Of a DNA stretch of 64,000 nucleotides, positions 42,240 through 51,477 are shown one piece after another. The notes beneath the pieces were generated by a model. That model did no database searches. It saw only the letters and a list, made by a program, of their open reading frames with translations, and was not told the origin of the DNA. The position numbers and the translations under genes were made by a program. Origin of the DNA: an archaeon (lineage in GTDB: Archaea; Thermoproteota; Nitrososphaeria; Nitrososphaerales; Gagatemarchaeaceae); the NCBI GenBank assembly GCA_021786575.1, contig JAJYMY010000002.1, positions 310,001 through 374,000 of the forward strand, read 5' to 3'. The first letter of the stretch is position 1. Each line of letters begins with the position of its first letter.

Positions 42240-42663
42240 GCCGGTCAAGCCGTTGGGTCAGGCCATCAGGGAAGTGGCCGTCTACGCCTCAGAAGACCCG
42301 CGCTTCCCGTTTCCTGTCGCGGCTGAGGAGGTGGATCGCATCGTGGTGGAAGTCAGCGTGCTGACCGTCCCCAGCGAAGTGTCGACCCCAGTCCGCGCGG
42401 ACCTCCCCTCAAGGGTCAGGGTGGGCGAAGACGGCCTGGTGGTCTCCAACGGCTACGCCAGCGGGCTCCTGCTGCCACAGGTCGCCACCGAGCAGGGCTG
42501 GGACGCAGAGACTTTCCTCTCCGAGGCGTGCGCAAAGGCAGGACTCTCCATGGACGCCTGGCTAGACGAAGGGACCAAGGTCAGGGTCTTCCAGGCTGAG
42601 GTATTCGAAGAGACATCGCCGGGCGGGGAGGTCGTAAAGTTGGAATCAGCGACCCAGGGATGA
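42043..42663 (+). CDS. AMMECR1 family protein
   Basis: 206 residues of the AMMECR1 domain: FVTLSAVHGGAKALRGCIGYPEP (the near-invariant LRGCIG), YASEDPRFPFPVAAEEVDRI and VSNGYASGLLLPQVATEQGWD. Function in archaea is unsettled; it is often found with Mut7-C or MEMO1. AAAAAGTTAAGG (41999-42010) supplies a TATA box inside the upstream gene, 36 nt before ATG 42043. Its stop overlaps the next ATG (ATGA). Confidence 0.92.
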   Translation: MPLTLEEGRRAVALARDTLVAHVRRAPAPRGFPDTGVFREKRGVFVTLSAVHGGAKALRGCIGYPEPVKPLGQAIREVAVYASEDPRFPFPVAAEEVDRIVVEVSVLTVPSEVSTPVRADLPSRVRVGEDGLVVSNGYASGLLLPQVATEQGWDAETFLSEACAKAGLSMDAWLDEGTKVRVFQAEVFEETSPGGEVVKLESATQG

Positions 42664-43817
42664 AGGTCTACATAGGCTGCTTCGGCTCAGGTCTAGGCCA
42701 CGCCAGCAGGATGCTCGAGGTGGCCGGGGAGCTCTCAGCCCGGGGCGCGACCATCGAGTTCTCGTCGTCGGGGGAGGTGGCGTCACTGATCGCGGCCAGA
42801 GGGTATAGGTGCAACAGGCTCCCGTTGGCCGATGTGCGCTACTCCGAGGACGGCGAGTTCCTCGTGAAGGAGACCCTCCTCGACTCCTTCTCCATCATGG
42901 CGAAGTCCTACAGGCAGTTTTCGGCCGAGCTCGAGAACATCGGGAGGTTCACCCCAGATGTCGTCCTCAGCGACTCTGCCCTGCCGACGGTCCTCGCCGG
43001 CAAGGCGCTCCGCCTCCCCGCCTTCACGGTCCTGAACCAGCTCAACCTGACGAGCTCCCACACGAGGATTGGGGCCCTGTCCAGGCTGCTTTCGGTCGGG
43101 ACGTCCGCTGGAATGGGAAGACTCTGGAGGTTCAGCGACGGGGTGTTCCTTCCCGACCTCCCACCTCCGTATACCATCAGCGAGAAGAACTTGTGGGGGA
43201 GCAGCGTCGCGAAGGCACGCTATGTGGGGTTCATCTCTCCTACGGGGGGCCTGACTCCAGATGGCCCCGCGCTTGAGTTCGCCCAGGACAGCAGGACAAG
43301 AGTGTTCTGGCAGGTGTCCGGGCCCCCGAGAACGCGGACCCCGCTCTTACGCAAGGCCCTCGAGCTGTCCAAGGAGCTGAACGCTAAGTTCGTCTTCGCG
43401 GTCTCAGGGGGCGACCCCTCCGGGAGCACGCGCGCGGTCCGTACCCCGGGGGGATGGTTCTACGAATGGTGCGAAATCGCAGGCTTCTACTTCAGGAACT
43501 GCGACGTCGTCGTGTCGAGGGCGGGACACGGGACCGTGGCCCAGGCGATTATCTCGAAGAAGCCGTCCCTCCTCGTCCCGATTCCGAAGCAGCCTGAGCA
43601 GGAAGGGAACGCGGACAAGGCCGCCAGGCTGGGCGTCTCCATCGTCGTGAGACAGGACCGCCTTAACCTCGCCACCTTCGAGGAGTCGCTCGGGAGGCTC
43701 GCTGGTGAGGGGTTCAGAGCGCGGGCGGCCGATCTGGGTGAGGTGGCGGGAGGGTACGACGCACGGGCATCCATAGTTGACGCGCTTGAAGGTGCGGCTA
43801 GGAGAGGCCGTCGATGA
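42660..43817 (+). CDS. GT-B glycosyltransferase, MurG/GT28-GT1-like
   Basis: 385 residues. VYIGCFGSGLGHASRMLEVAGEL is the glycine-rich N-terminal loop of MurG-like enzymes; the donor half has RTRVFWQVSGPP, FRNCDVVVSRAGHGTVAQAI (compare SRAGxxTxxE) and KKPSLLVPIPKQPEQEGNA. Translationally coupled to AMMECR1 (4-bp overlap). No membrane helix. It probably uses a UDP-sugar on a lipid or glycan acceptor. Its 3' end overlaps the convergent THUMP/PP-loop gene by 20 bp. Confidence 0.82.
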   Translation: MKVYIGCFGSGLGHASRMLEVAGELSARGATIEFSSSGEVASLIAARGYRCNRLPLADVRYSEDGEFLVKETLLDSFSIMAKSYRQFSAELENIGRFTPDVVLSDSALPTVLAGKALRLPAFTVLNQLNLTSSHTRIGALSRLLSVGTSAGMGRLWRFSDGVFLPDLPPPYTISEKNLWGSSVAKARYVGFISPTGGLTPDGPALEFAQDSRTRVFWQVSGPPRTRTPLLRKALELSKELNAKFVFAVSGGDPSGSTRAVRTPGGWFYEWCEIAGFYFRNCDVVVSRAGHGTVAQAIISKKPSLLVPIPKQPEQEGNADKAARLGVSIVVRQDRLNLATFEESLGRLAGEGFRARAADLGEVAGGYDARASIVDALEGAARRGRR

Positions 43818-44763
43818 CCTCGCTGACGTCGGCCCTTCTACCTCCGAACGACCTCGACTTTGACTTCACGGCTCCTGCCTTGCCCCAGCCCAGGGCCGAC
43901 TCCTTTCCCGCGAATCCGAGGGCCCTGAACTCCGCGTCGAACCATTCCTCCGGGAGAAGGTATAGGGGGCTTACGACGTTCTCCAGGGGCGCGTCCGCCC
44001 GCGTTCTCGTGGCCGTGCATCCGCAGAAGACAGGGCCGTCAGCCTCGGACGCGAATTCGCGTATGAGCTGGGCCGCCGGTCCTCCCTCGATTGCCGTCAG
44101 GCTCAGACCCCGGGGGTCCGAGCGGAATGAGAGTTCCGAATAAAGCCTGGCAGAGGCGAGGAGCCCGTCGTCGTCTTCCACGGCGTGTACGAGGCGGACC
44201 CTGTATCCCATCAGCACGGCCTGCCATGCCAAGACGGAGCTGTGTTTTCCTCCTGATACGAGGCAAGATGCCTCGTATCGCCCGGTCGGGATCCCTCCGG
44301 GGCCGCGTGAAAGCTCAACCCCGGCCGCGCCCCCTGATGCGTCCATGGCGACCCTGAACCTCCTGTCAGGTGGGTTGGACACCCGCACCCCCTTCACGGC
44401 GTCCAGGATATGAGAAGTGACCGCCCCCGCTAGGTCAGAAGCCGCCTGGCCTCCTGCAGACTCTGCCTCGACGCTGAACCTCCCCCCGCGTCTCAGATAT
44501 TTCTTCGCCAGCTCTTCCGCGACACCGGCTAGCTCGGAAGCCCCCCCGACGGCATACCCCGCAGCGAGCCAGCTGACCCCTGGGAGGTACCTGAAGACTG
44601 TGCACGTCCGGGCGGGCTCGGGCCCCGCGAGGACGAGGGAGTTACCAGACCTCCTTAACTCGCCTTTGAGCCCCTCCAGCCTCATCACGTGCCCCACAGA
44701 GGAAAGCAGGTCGACGACGCTTCCGCTCCCGGCCCATCTGATTATCGTCGCCCTGCGAGGCAA
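43798..44763 (-). CDS. THUMP / PP-loop protein, ThiI-like paralogue with SGGKHS
   Basis: 321 residues. The N-terminal ~150 residues follow the THUMP layout (VEELAKKYLRRGGRFSVEAE ... SHILDAVKGVRVSNPPDRRF). Then ASCLVSGGKHSSVLAWQAVLMGYRV resembles a PP-loop, but SGGxDS is replaced by SGGKHS. GPVFCGCTATRTRADAPLE stands where ThiI has its second conserved block, with CGC as possible sulfur or metal ligands. Start TTG; minus-strand CGTTATAGATAACC is centred ~28 nt upstream, divergent from AsnRS. A tRNA-modifying role is inferred from domains; chemistry is unclear. Confidence 0.7.
   Translation of the reverse strand: MPRRATIIRWAGSGSVVDLLSSVGHVMRLEGLKGELRRSGNSLVLAGPEPARTCTVFRYLPGVSWLAAGYAVGGASELAGVAEELAKKYLRRGGRFSVEAESAGGQAASDLAGAVTSHILDAVKGVRVSNPPDRRFRVAMDASGGAAGVELSRGPGGIPTGRYEASCLVSGGKHSSVLAWQAVLMGYRVRLVHAVEDDDGLLASARLYSELSFRSDPRGLSLTAIEGGPAAQLIREFASEADGPVFCGCTATRTRADAPLENVVSPLYLLPEEWFDAEFRALGFAGKESALGWGKAGAVKSKSRSFGGRRADVSEVIDGLS
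44255..44279. repeat. Perfect 11-bp inverted repeat with 3-nt loop inside the ThiI-like gene
   Basis: GATACGAGGCA, AGA, TGCCTCGTATC. It lies just 5' (in gene direction) of the codons for SGGKHS and encodes YEASCL. A hairpin this tight inside a coding sequence is uncommon by chance. Confidence 0.9.
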
Positions 44764-44784
44764 TGGTGTCCTTCGGTCAGCTGG

Positions 44785-44826
44785 GGTTATCTATAACGTT
44801 GAGTCTCCGCGCATCACGCTTTTAGC
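44785..44826. promoter_or_regulatory. Divergent TATA pair, THUMP/PP-loop gene and AsnRS
   Basis: Minus-strand CGTTATAGATAAC (44786-44798) serves the gene starting at 44763; plus-strand GCTTTTAGC (44818-44826) is centred exactly 27 nt before GTG 44849. Confidence 0.6.
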
Positions 44827-44848
44827 ATGAACAGACCGAGCCCGCACC

Positions 44849-46144
44849 GTGGATGCCTTCGCGCGCTCGAGCGCATCTGAAATCCTTGCAGGACGGTCTC
44901 CCAGGGCCGTTGAGATACGTGGCTGGGTAGCCAGGAAGCACGTCATAGGTGGGCTCGCATTCGTCCAGGTCAGGGACGGCACCGGGTACGTCCAGGTTTC
45001 CGCCCGCAAGGGGTCCTCCGACGCCGCCTACGACGCGGCGAAGCGCGCCACCAAAGAGTCGGCGGTGGTGGTCAGGGGAGAGGTGCGCGACGACCGGCGT
45101 GCGCCGGGAGGGAAGGAGGTCTCGGCCGCCGAGTTCGCTGTCCTCGCGACGGCGGACAGCTGGCCAATCACGCGGACCGCGGCGAAGTCGGCTTCGTTCC
45201 TCTTCGACAAGAGGCACCTGAGCATCCGAGGGCCAAAGGCCATCGCCACGATGAGGATCAGGGCCGAGGTGATCGGGGCCGCGTTCGACTACTTCAGGGA
45301 GAACGGTTTCCAGCTGATAAGCGCTCCGTCCTTCGTCCAGGCCGCCGTAGAAGGGGGGGCGACACTCTTCTCGGTGGACTACTTCGGGAAGAAGGCGAGC
45401 CTGAGCCAGAGCGCCCAGTTCTATGAAGAGGCGGCCCTCCCCGCGCTGCAGAAAGTGTGGATCTTCCAACCGGCTTTCAGGGCGGAGAAGTCCAAGACGG
45501 CGAAACACCTGACCGAATTCTGGATGATAGAGGCCGAGCAGGCGTTCGCAGAGCAGTCGGACAACATGAAGGTCCAGGAGGGACTCCTATCCAAGATGGT
45601 GGAGAGGGTGCTGGCGAACAGGCAGACGGACCTGAAGACGCTCGGCAGGGTCCTCCGGCAGCCCGAAGTCCCCTTCCCCAGGTTGTCGTATGACGAGGCC
45701 AGGTCTATCGCGGAGAGCAAAGGATTCGGGTTCGAGTGGGGGGACGACCTCCCCACTGAGGCGGAGAAGGCGGTCAGCCTGACTCAGGAGTCTCCCTTCT
45801 TCATCACCGACTATCCTCTAAGCGCGAGGTCGTTCTACCACATGACCTACCCCGACAGGCCGAAGGTGACGAAGTCAGCGGACCTCATCGCCCCCGAGGG
45901 GGTCGGGGAGCTCGCCACAGGCGGGCAGAGGATACACGACTACCACGAGCTCATGGAGAGGATTTCGAGCCAAGACCTCCCGACCGAGTCCTTCTCGTGG
46001 TACTTGGAGCTGAGGAAGTTCGGCATGCCTCCACATTCGGGCTTCGGAATAGGCGTCGAGAGGACGACGAGGTGGATCGCGGGGTTGAAGCACATCCGCT
46101 CGGCCAGCTTGTTCCCTAGAACACTTACACGCATCTCTCCCTGA
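44849..46144 (+). CDS. asnS: Asparaginyl-tRNA synthetase
   Basis: 431 residues. N-terminal OB fold (EIRGWVARKHVIGGLAFVQV) and class II core: motif 2 IFQPAFRAEKSKTAKHLTEF, then SFYHMTYPDRPKVTKSADLI, ELATGGQRIHDY and motif 3 GFGIGVERTTRWIAG. The KVTKSADLIAPEG region is AsnRS-like rather than AspRS-like. Motif 2 has EKSKTAKHLTEF where AsnRS/AspRS have a RAExxxTxRHLxEF pattern. Start GTG, leaderless by TATA spacing. Confidence 0.88.
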   Translation: MDAFARSSASEILAGRSPRAVEIRGWVARKHVIGGLAFVQVRDGTGYVQVSARKGSSDAAYDAAKRATKESAVVVRGEVRDDRRAPGGKEVSAAEFAVLATADSWPITRTAAKSASFLFDKRHLSIRGPKAIATMRIRAEVIGAAFDYFRENGFQLISAPSFVQAAVEGGATLFSVDYFGKKASLSQSAQFYEEAALPALQKVWIFQPAFRAEKSKTAKHLTEFWMIEAEQAFAEQSDNMKVQEGLLSKMVERVLANRQTDLKTLGRVLRQPEVPFPRLSYDEARSIAESKGFGFEWGDDLPTEAEKAVSLTQESPFFITDYPLSARSFYHMTYPDRPKVTKSADLIAPEGVGELATGGQRIHDYHELMERISSQDLPTESFSWYLELRKFGMPPHSGFGIGVERTTRWIAGLKHIRSASLFPRTLTRISP

Positions 46145-46178
46145 GGCATACTTATCTACCAGAAGGCGCTCGCGGTAC

Positions 46179-47180
46179 ATGTTGCCTGCGACTGAAGTCG
46201 AGGAGGAACTCGAGCTCGACACGCTCCCTGGCGTCGGGCCGGCCACAAAGGCCAAGCTGAAGGACGCAGGAATCGAAACGATACTGGACCTCGCCACCTC
46301 CGGGCCCATGGACATCGCCGAAGCGGTCGACATCGACGTCTCCAAGGCGGTCGAGCTGAACAACAAGGCCAGGAAGAAGCTGGTGGAGCTGAACCGCCTA
46401 GAGCCGGACTTCATCAACGCCGCCGACCTCCTCGCGAAGAGGAAGGCCATAGACAGGATATCCACGGGGTCCAAGAACCTTGACGAACTCCTAGGCGGAG
46501 GCATCGAAACCTGGGCAATGACCGAGTTCTTCGGCGAGTTCGGGAGCGGAAAGTCGCAGATATGCCACACCTTGTGCGTCATGGCGCAGCAGCCCAGGGA
46601 GGAAGGGGGGCTCGACGCAAGTTCGGTCTACGTCGACACAGAAGGAACGTTCAGGCCTGAGAGGATACAGGAGATAGCCGAGGCAAGGGGGATGGACGCT
46701 GAGAAGGCGCTCTCTCGCATCACGGTAGCCAGGGCTTACAACAGCGCCCACCAGGAGTTGATTGTGAAGGACCTGGGGCACATCATCGAGCCAAACAAGG
46801 TGAAACTGGTCATCCTAGACAGCGCCGTCGCCCACTACAGGGCCGAGTTCTTGGGGAGGGGGACCCTCGCCGAGAGGCAGCAGAGGCTCAACAGGTTCAT
46901 GCATCAGCTCCTGAGGACCGCCGAGATCTATAACATAGCCGTGGTAGTCACAAATCAGGTGCAGGCTGCCCCTGACTCGTTCTTCGGCGACCCCACGAGG
47001 CCCGTCGGTGGGCACGTTGTCGCCCACACAAGCACCTACAGGCTCTACCTCAGGAAGGCGGCGAAGAACCGCATCGCGAGGATGGTGGACAGCCCCTACC
47101 ATCCGGAGAGGGACACGGTCTTCATCCTCAACGACAGGGGCGTGGACGACCCCTCCGAGGAGCCGACCCGAAAGAAGTAG
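46179..47180 (+). CDS. radA: DNA repair and recombination protein RadA
   Basis: 333 residues: helix-hairpin-helix N-domain (LDTLPGVGPATKAKLKDAG), Walker A FGEFGSGKSQ, Walker B KLVILDSAV, and VVTNQVQAAPDSFFGDP (L2 region), ending with the ATP-cap NDRGVDDP. It is the archaeal Rad51-type strand-exchange recombinase. CATACTTATCTA (46147-46158) lies 26 nt before the ATG, so the message is leaderless. Confidence 0.97.
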   Translation: MLPATEVEEELELDTLPGVGPATKAKLKDAGIETILDLATSGPMDIAEAVDIDVSKAVELNNKARKKLVELNRLEPDFINAADLLAKRKAIDRISTGSKNLDELLGGGIETWAMTEFFGEFGSGKSQICHTLCVMAQQPREEGGLDASSVYVDTEGTFRPERIQEIAEARGMDAEKALSRITVARAYNSAHQELIVKDLGHIIEPNKVKLVILDSAVAHYRAEFLGRGTLAERQQRLNRFMHQLLRTAEIYNIAVVVTNQVQAAPDSFFGDPTRPVGGHVVAHTSTYRLYLRKAAKNRIARMVDSPYHPERDTVFILNDRGVDDPSEEPTRKK

Positions 47181-47195
47181 CTGACCTCTCAAACG

Positions 47196-47206
47196 GTTTT
47201 ATATGG
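47196..47206 (+). promoter_or_regulatory. TATA box of surface glycoprotein gene
   Basis: GTTTTATATGG centred 33 nt before TTG 47234. Confidence 0.6.
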
Positions 47207-47233
47207 TGAACCGGGCGCCCTCCAACGTCTCGC

Positions 47234-49960
47234 TTGAAGCACTACCGGTTGCTAGCGTTCGCGGTCGTTGCCCTCATGCTCTTCTCGGCGGTCCCGATGC
47301 AGATGGCGCACGCCCAGACTTCCTCATACTCTGAGAAGCTGAACGTGTATGTAGCAGGATCGAACGCCCTGTGGTTCTTCACATTCGACGGGGTGAACGG
47401 GTCCAGCCACCTCTCAGCGCTGGAGTCCACACCTGGGCTCAGCTGGTACAACATCACAGCGGTCAGCACCCTAGGATGGAACCCAGACTTTCAGGTATTC
47501 GGTCCGAATGGATACAACCTCCTCCCGGTCCCCTCACTGGTCCCGCAGGGGATTTTCCTGACCGTGGGTGCCAGCTCCTTCTCTCAAGCCTCCGCAGCGG
47601 CGGCAGCCCTCGACCCGTACCTCCTCACAGACTTCATGTCCACAACAAACAGCACCGGGGTCTATACGTTCCTTAGTCCGGTCGCCTTCTCAAGCCTTGT
47701 CCCCGCGACGCTTCTCAAGAACTTCCTTCCGACGGCCGAGGGGGGGTTTGCGAGGGCTGTGTCAGGGCCTGCGTTCGCGGGCTCAGAGTCCCCGTTCGTC
47801 GTGCTGGAAGGGGTGAAGGGCTCGTCGGGGTCCGGGTTCGTTCACAACCTGGTGGTCGGCTCCATCACCCCATCGGCCCTCACGTCAGCAGGGGAGCTTA
47901 ACGCGGTGGGCCTCTTCGGTGGCTCGGTGACCTCGTTGACAGCGTCCGCCGCGAGCAATTCGTCTGAGATCCACATAGAGGCATTGAGCGGCATGATCAG
48001 CTCCAACGACAGCGCCGTCGTGAAGGACAACGGCGCAGCCTTCACTGGGTCCTACACCCTGAAGCTCGCTCCGCGCCAGACCATCTATGGCACGAACGCG
48101 ACCATCGTAGAGCAGCCTGCCCCGCTCCTCGCCACGAGGGCCGTCGATGTCGGGGTCCTTCACACCAACGGAGACCTCGCCGTCACGCTCACTTTCACCA
48201 ACCTCTCGCCGACGACATCCATCTTCGGCCTCTCGTTCTCTGACTCATGGTGGAAGACCACAGGCGTATTCACCTTCCTTGGCGGCAACGATTCTGTCAA
48301 GTCCGCCTCCCTGGGCCCATCGGCTACCCTCACGCCGGTCTACAGGCTAGAGTACACCGGGACCACAAACGGCTCGATCACCATCCCCGCTTCCGTCGTG
48401 AGTTACCAGTACGAATTCGGGGGCGCGGCCTTCAACGCGACCACTGTGATCAACCCCATCAGGCTGTCCCTCGGGGCAGACGACGCGGTGGTGTATGCTA
48501 CCATGGTCCCATCCCCGGCCGACAGCCTTGGGAAGGCCGTGGGGACTCCGCAGACTCTCAACATAACGCTGGTCAACGTTGGGACCCTCCCAGCTTCTTC
48601 CGTGGTCGTGGCAGGCAAGTCAGTGCCTGGCTTGGCTGCCGGCGGAGGGACCGCGACCGTCACGGTGACGCAGTCAGCGCCGAGCATCACTGCCATAAAC
48701 GTCACGAGGTCCTACAGCGTGACGTACCAGGACCCTCAGGGGGCTGCCCTCAACGCTACCACGAACACGATCTCCGACGTCTTTTCGCAGAACGGGATGC
48801 AAGTCTCGTTCCCTGTTCTCCAAGTGACCTCCTCCTTCGCGGCGCTCTCGACGAGCGAGACCAACGTCACACTCAACTTCGCCGCCTCGGACATAGCGCC
48901 AGTCGGCGTGACCGACTACGTAGCGACAGGTGTCCTCCCTGCAGGCCTTGGCTGCGGCCACGTGAGCGGCCTGGGAATCAGCTGCGCGTCAGGCACGGTC
49001 ACCCTCTCCTACAAGACCCTCAACGCCTCAACCACCGTCAGGACGTCGATGAGCTACAACGTTACCGACGGTTCCAATTACATGATACAGCCCTTCACGT
49101 TCACCGGCGAGGCGGCCGGGGAGTCAGTGTCAGGCTCTTCGGGCCCGGTCCCTGTCCCCGCCGGCCTTGTCCTGTCCAAGGGGTACTCGCCTCAGGAGCT
49201 CTTCGGCGGCATGACTTCGTCTGTCACGGTCATGGCTGAGAACCTGGGGCCGACCCCGATCTACAACGTTACGGTGAGCACCACCAACGACGCCTTCGAC
49301 TCCATCGTCAATTCTAGCGTGCTCCACCAGACGGTCGGGTCAATCGGTAAAGGAGGGAACGTCACGTTCTCCTACAAGGTGTCGACCGCGCAGATATACG
49401 GGAACCTTTCGGCCGCCCCTGTCTCGGCCTCCTTCTACTTCGGCGGAACCACGTTCGCAGTCAAAGGGGGGAGCCCTACCGTCCAGATATACCAGCCGCT
49501 CTCTGTCGCCATGACAACCACGCCCGCGACCCCCGAGGAGGGGAAGGCCTTCACCCTCTCGCTGCAGGTGACCAACCCGTCGGCGGTCCCTGTCTCAGAT
49601 GTGACCTTCACGCTCCCGATACCCCCGGGATTGACCTTCTCCAACCTCCAGGGCTTGCAGGCCAATTCGAAAGAGATCATGGTGTACTTCTCGAACCTGG
49701 GGGCGCACGAGACCGGCGTGGCCAACGCAAGCGTGGTGGCCAACTCAGGCCAGACTATTTCCATGAGCGGGGCCAAGCTGACGTTCGCCTACGCGGGTGT
49801 CACAATCAGCGGGACCGTGCCGACCTCCGTCTCCGTCACGATAGCAGAGAACATATTGCTCCGGTACGCGATTCCGTCGGCGTTCGTCCTGATTGTCGCG
49901 CTGGGCGTGGCCTTCTACATCAGAAGGTCGGCCGCTATCGCTCCCTCTTCCCCGAGGTGA
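47234..49960 (+). CDS. Membrane-anchored extracellular glycoprotein with CARDB/DUF11-like repeats
   Basis: 908 residues. Signal peptide (LLAFAVVALMLFSAVPMQMAHA), many NxS/T sequons, and from residue ~430 a set of beta-sandwich repeats of the CARDB/DUF11 sort (TLNITLVNVGTLPASSVVV; SSVTVMAENLGPTPIYNVTV; TLSLQVTNPSAVPVSDVTF). A single helix near the end (YAIPSAFVLIVALGVAFYI) with RRS after it anchors it. It differs from the SlaA-like protein by this anchor. Start TTG. Role unknown; a surface stalk or adhesin is likely. It overlaps the convergent Ino1 gene by 26 bp. Confidence 0.75.
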   Translation: MKHYRLLAFAVVALMLFSAVPMQMAHAQTSSYSEKLNVYVAGSNALWFFTFDGVNGSSHLSALESTPGLSWYNITAVSTLGWNPDFQVFGPNGYNLLPVPSLVPQGIFLTVGASSFSQASAAAAALDPYLLTDFMSTTNSTGVYTFLSPVAFSSLVPATLLKNFLPTAEGGFARAVSGPAFAGSESPFVVLEGVKGSSGSGFVHNLVVGSITPSALTSAGELNAVGLFGGSVTSLTASAASNSSEIHIEALSGMISSNDSAVVKDNGAAFTGSYTLKLAPRQTIYGTNATIVEQPAPLLATRAVDVGVLHTNGDLAVTLTFTNLSPTTSIFGLSFSDSWWKTTGVFTFLGGNDSVKSASLGPSATLTPVYRLEYTGTTNGSITIPASVVSYQYEFGGAAFNATTVINPIRLSLGADDAVVYATMVPSPADSLGKAVGTPQTLNITLVNVGTLPASSVVVAGKSVPGLAAGGGTATVTVTQSAPSITAINVTRSYSVTYQDPQGAALNATTNTISDVFSQNGMQVSFPVLQVTSSFAALSTSETNVTLNFAASDIAPVGVTDYVATGVLPAGLGCGHVSGLGISCASGTVTLSYKTLNASTTVRTSMSYNVTDGSNYMIQPFTFTGEAAGESVSGSSGPVPVPAGLVLSKGYSPQELFGGMTSSVTVMAENLGPTPIYNVTVSTTNDAFDSIVNSSVLHQTVGSIGKGGNVTFSYKVSTAQIYGNLSAAPVSASFYFGGTTFAVKGGSPTVQIYQPLSVAMTTTPATPEEGKAFTLSLQVTNPSAVPVSDVTFTLPIPPGLTFSNLQGLQANSKEIMVYFSNLGAHETGVANASVVANSGQTISMSGAKLTFAYAGVTISGTVPTSVSVTIAENILLRYAIPSAFVLIVALGVAFYIRRSAAIAPSSPR

Positions 49961-50996
49961 ACTCTTCGAACGCCGTCTTCGCGGCGGGGTATGGCATCTG
50001 TTTCGGGGGATGCTTGAAACAGAAGGCAGACAGGCTCTCCAGCTCTCCCGAGACACCTCGGTCCAGCGCGAGCTTGGTCCCCCGTATAGCGTCGACGATC
50101 ACGCCCCCGCTGTCGTAGGCGTCGACCACATGCAGCTTCACGTCCACCTTGACGACGCTCCCTCCGAAGTACCTCCCCTTCAGCCATATGTAGCACACCT
50201 TGTCGTTGTCGAGGAAGGGGACGTAGTCGCTGGGGCCGATCCGCGTCGGCACTTCGTATGGTGACATGGCCCTCACGGCACTGGTCTTGCTCTCCCTCTT
50301 GTCCTTCAGCCTGCTCTCCTCAAGCATGTTGAGGAAGTCGGTGTCCCCCCCTATGTTCAACTGGTATGTCTCGTCAACCTTGACCCCCCTGTCGACGGCC
50401 ATCTTGACCAACGTCTTATGAAGCACTGTCGCCCCCACCTGGCTCATCACGTCGTCCCCGGCGACAGGGAGCCCCGCCGCCGCGAACCTGTCCGCCCATC
50501 GTTTCTCGGAAGCCACGAACACTGGGATCGCATTCACGAACGCGACTTCAGCCCTCAGCGCTGCTTCGGCATAAGCTTGAGTCGCGGCGGTGCTCCCTAC
50601 AGGTAGGTAGTTCACCAGGATGTCCGCGCCGCTGTCTTTGAGCTCCTGCACAACGTCCTGGGGAGCCAGAGGCGAGATCGACACCACATCCTTGAGATAC
50701 TTCCCGATGCCGTCCAGCACCGGGCCCTTCTTCACCTTGACCCCCATACTAGGGACGTCAGAAATCTTCACCGTGTTGTTCGGGGGTTGGAATATGGCCT
50801 GCGAGAGATCCTTCCCCACCTTCTTGGCGTTGACGTCGAACGCGGCGACGAACTCTATGTCCTTGGGGGTGTATCCTCCGACGCTCCAGTAGGTGAGCCC
50901 TTCGTCTGGGCCCTTCTTTGAGTAATAATGGAGCCCCTGAATCAGCGCCGAGGCGCAGTTCCCCACCCCGGCCACGGCTACCTTGATTTTCGCCAA
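49935..50996 (-). CDS. ino1: Inositol-1-phosphate synthase
   Basis: 353 residues of the archaeal/actinobacterial Ino1 type. IKVAVAGVGNCASALIQGL is the NAD loop; DILVNYLPVGSTAATQAY and DDVMSQVGATVLHKTLVKMA with NIGGDTDFLNM are active-site regions. It makes L-myo-inositol-1-phosphate from glucose-6-phosphate for inositol-headed archaeal lipids. Start TTG; GGTATATCA reversed (51020-51028) is 27 nt upstream, while GGGAGG at 51003-51008 would act as SD if a more distal TATA (around 51038) is used. Confidence 0.93.
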   Translation of the reverse strand: MAKIKVAVAGVGNCASALIQGLHYYSKKGPDEGLTYWSVGGYTPKDIEFVAAFDVNAKKVGKDLSQAIFQPPNNTVKISDVPSMGVKVKKGPVLDGIGKYLKDVVSISPLAPQDVVQELKDSGADILVNYLPVGSTAATQAYAEAALRAEVAFVNAIPVFVASEKRWADRFAAAGLPVAGDDVMSQVGATVLHKTLVKMAVDRGVKVDETYQLNIGGDTDFLNMLEESRLKDKRESKTSAVRAMSPYEVPTRIGPSDYVPFLDNDKVCYIWLKGRYFGGSVVKVDVKLHVVDAYDSGGVIVDAIRGTKLALDRGVSGELESLSAFCFKHPPKQMPYPAAKTAFEEFTSGKRER

Positions 50997-51052
50997 CTTC
51001 TCTTCCTCCCTGCCCCGAGGGTATATCAGCCACTATTTTACTGTTGTAAAGG

Positions 51053-51364
51053 TCATTGGGGCGCCCCCTGGCCCTGAAGAAGCGCCTGCAGGAATGCCCT
51101 TGCAGCCTGCAGCTCCTGGCGGCCGAGCTCAGTGATGTGGTAGTACTTCCGTCTGTCTCTAATCTCCACCTGCACCATGCCTGACCTTTGGAGGTTATAG
51201 AGCACGCGGTACGCGGTCACGTTCCCGCTCCAGAATCCGAACTTTTCGTTTATGAGCTCCCTGAGCTCAAAGCCGTACCTTTCCTCGGTCGACAGGAGGA
51301 TGAGGATGAAGAACCAAAGATTCTCCCGTTGCACCTTCTGTTTCAACCTATCAACGAAACGCAT
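51053..51364 (-). CDS. PadR-like winged-helix transcriptional regulator
   Basis: 103 residues: LWFFILILLSTEERYGFELREL, VTAYRVLYNLQRSGMVQVE, and RRKYYHITELGRQELQAARA, the PadR winged helix with its wing and C-terminal dimer helix. Ends in Gln/Gly-rich QALLQGQGAPQ. The gene precedes ino1 on the same strand by 56 bp with separate promoters visible. A target near here (ino1 or itself) is possible but no operator was identified. Confidence 0.88.
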   Translation of the reverse strand: MRFVDRLKQKVQRENLWFFILILLSTEERYGFELRELINEKFGFWSGNVTAYRVLYNLQRSGMVQVEIRDRRKYYHITELGRQELQAARAFLQALLQGQGAPQ

Positions 51365-51477
51365 TCAGACCGCTTCCATTTCCGTCCCCCCGAGGCGGTA
51401 AGAATCCTCCACCGGGGGCATCGTCATGCCGACGCCCGGTGAATCATATTAATCCGTCGCCTCTGTCATGGCGGGCG

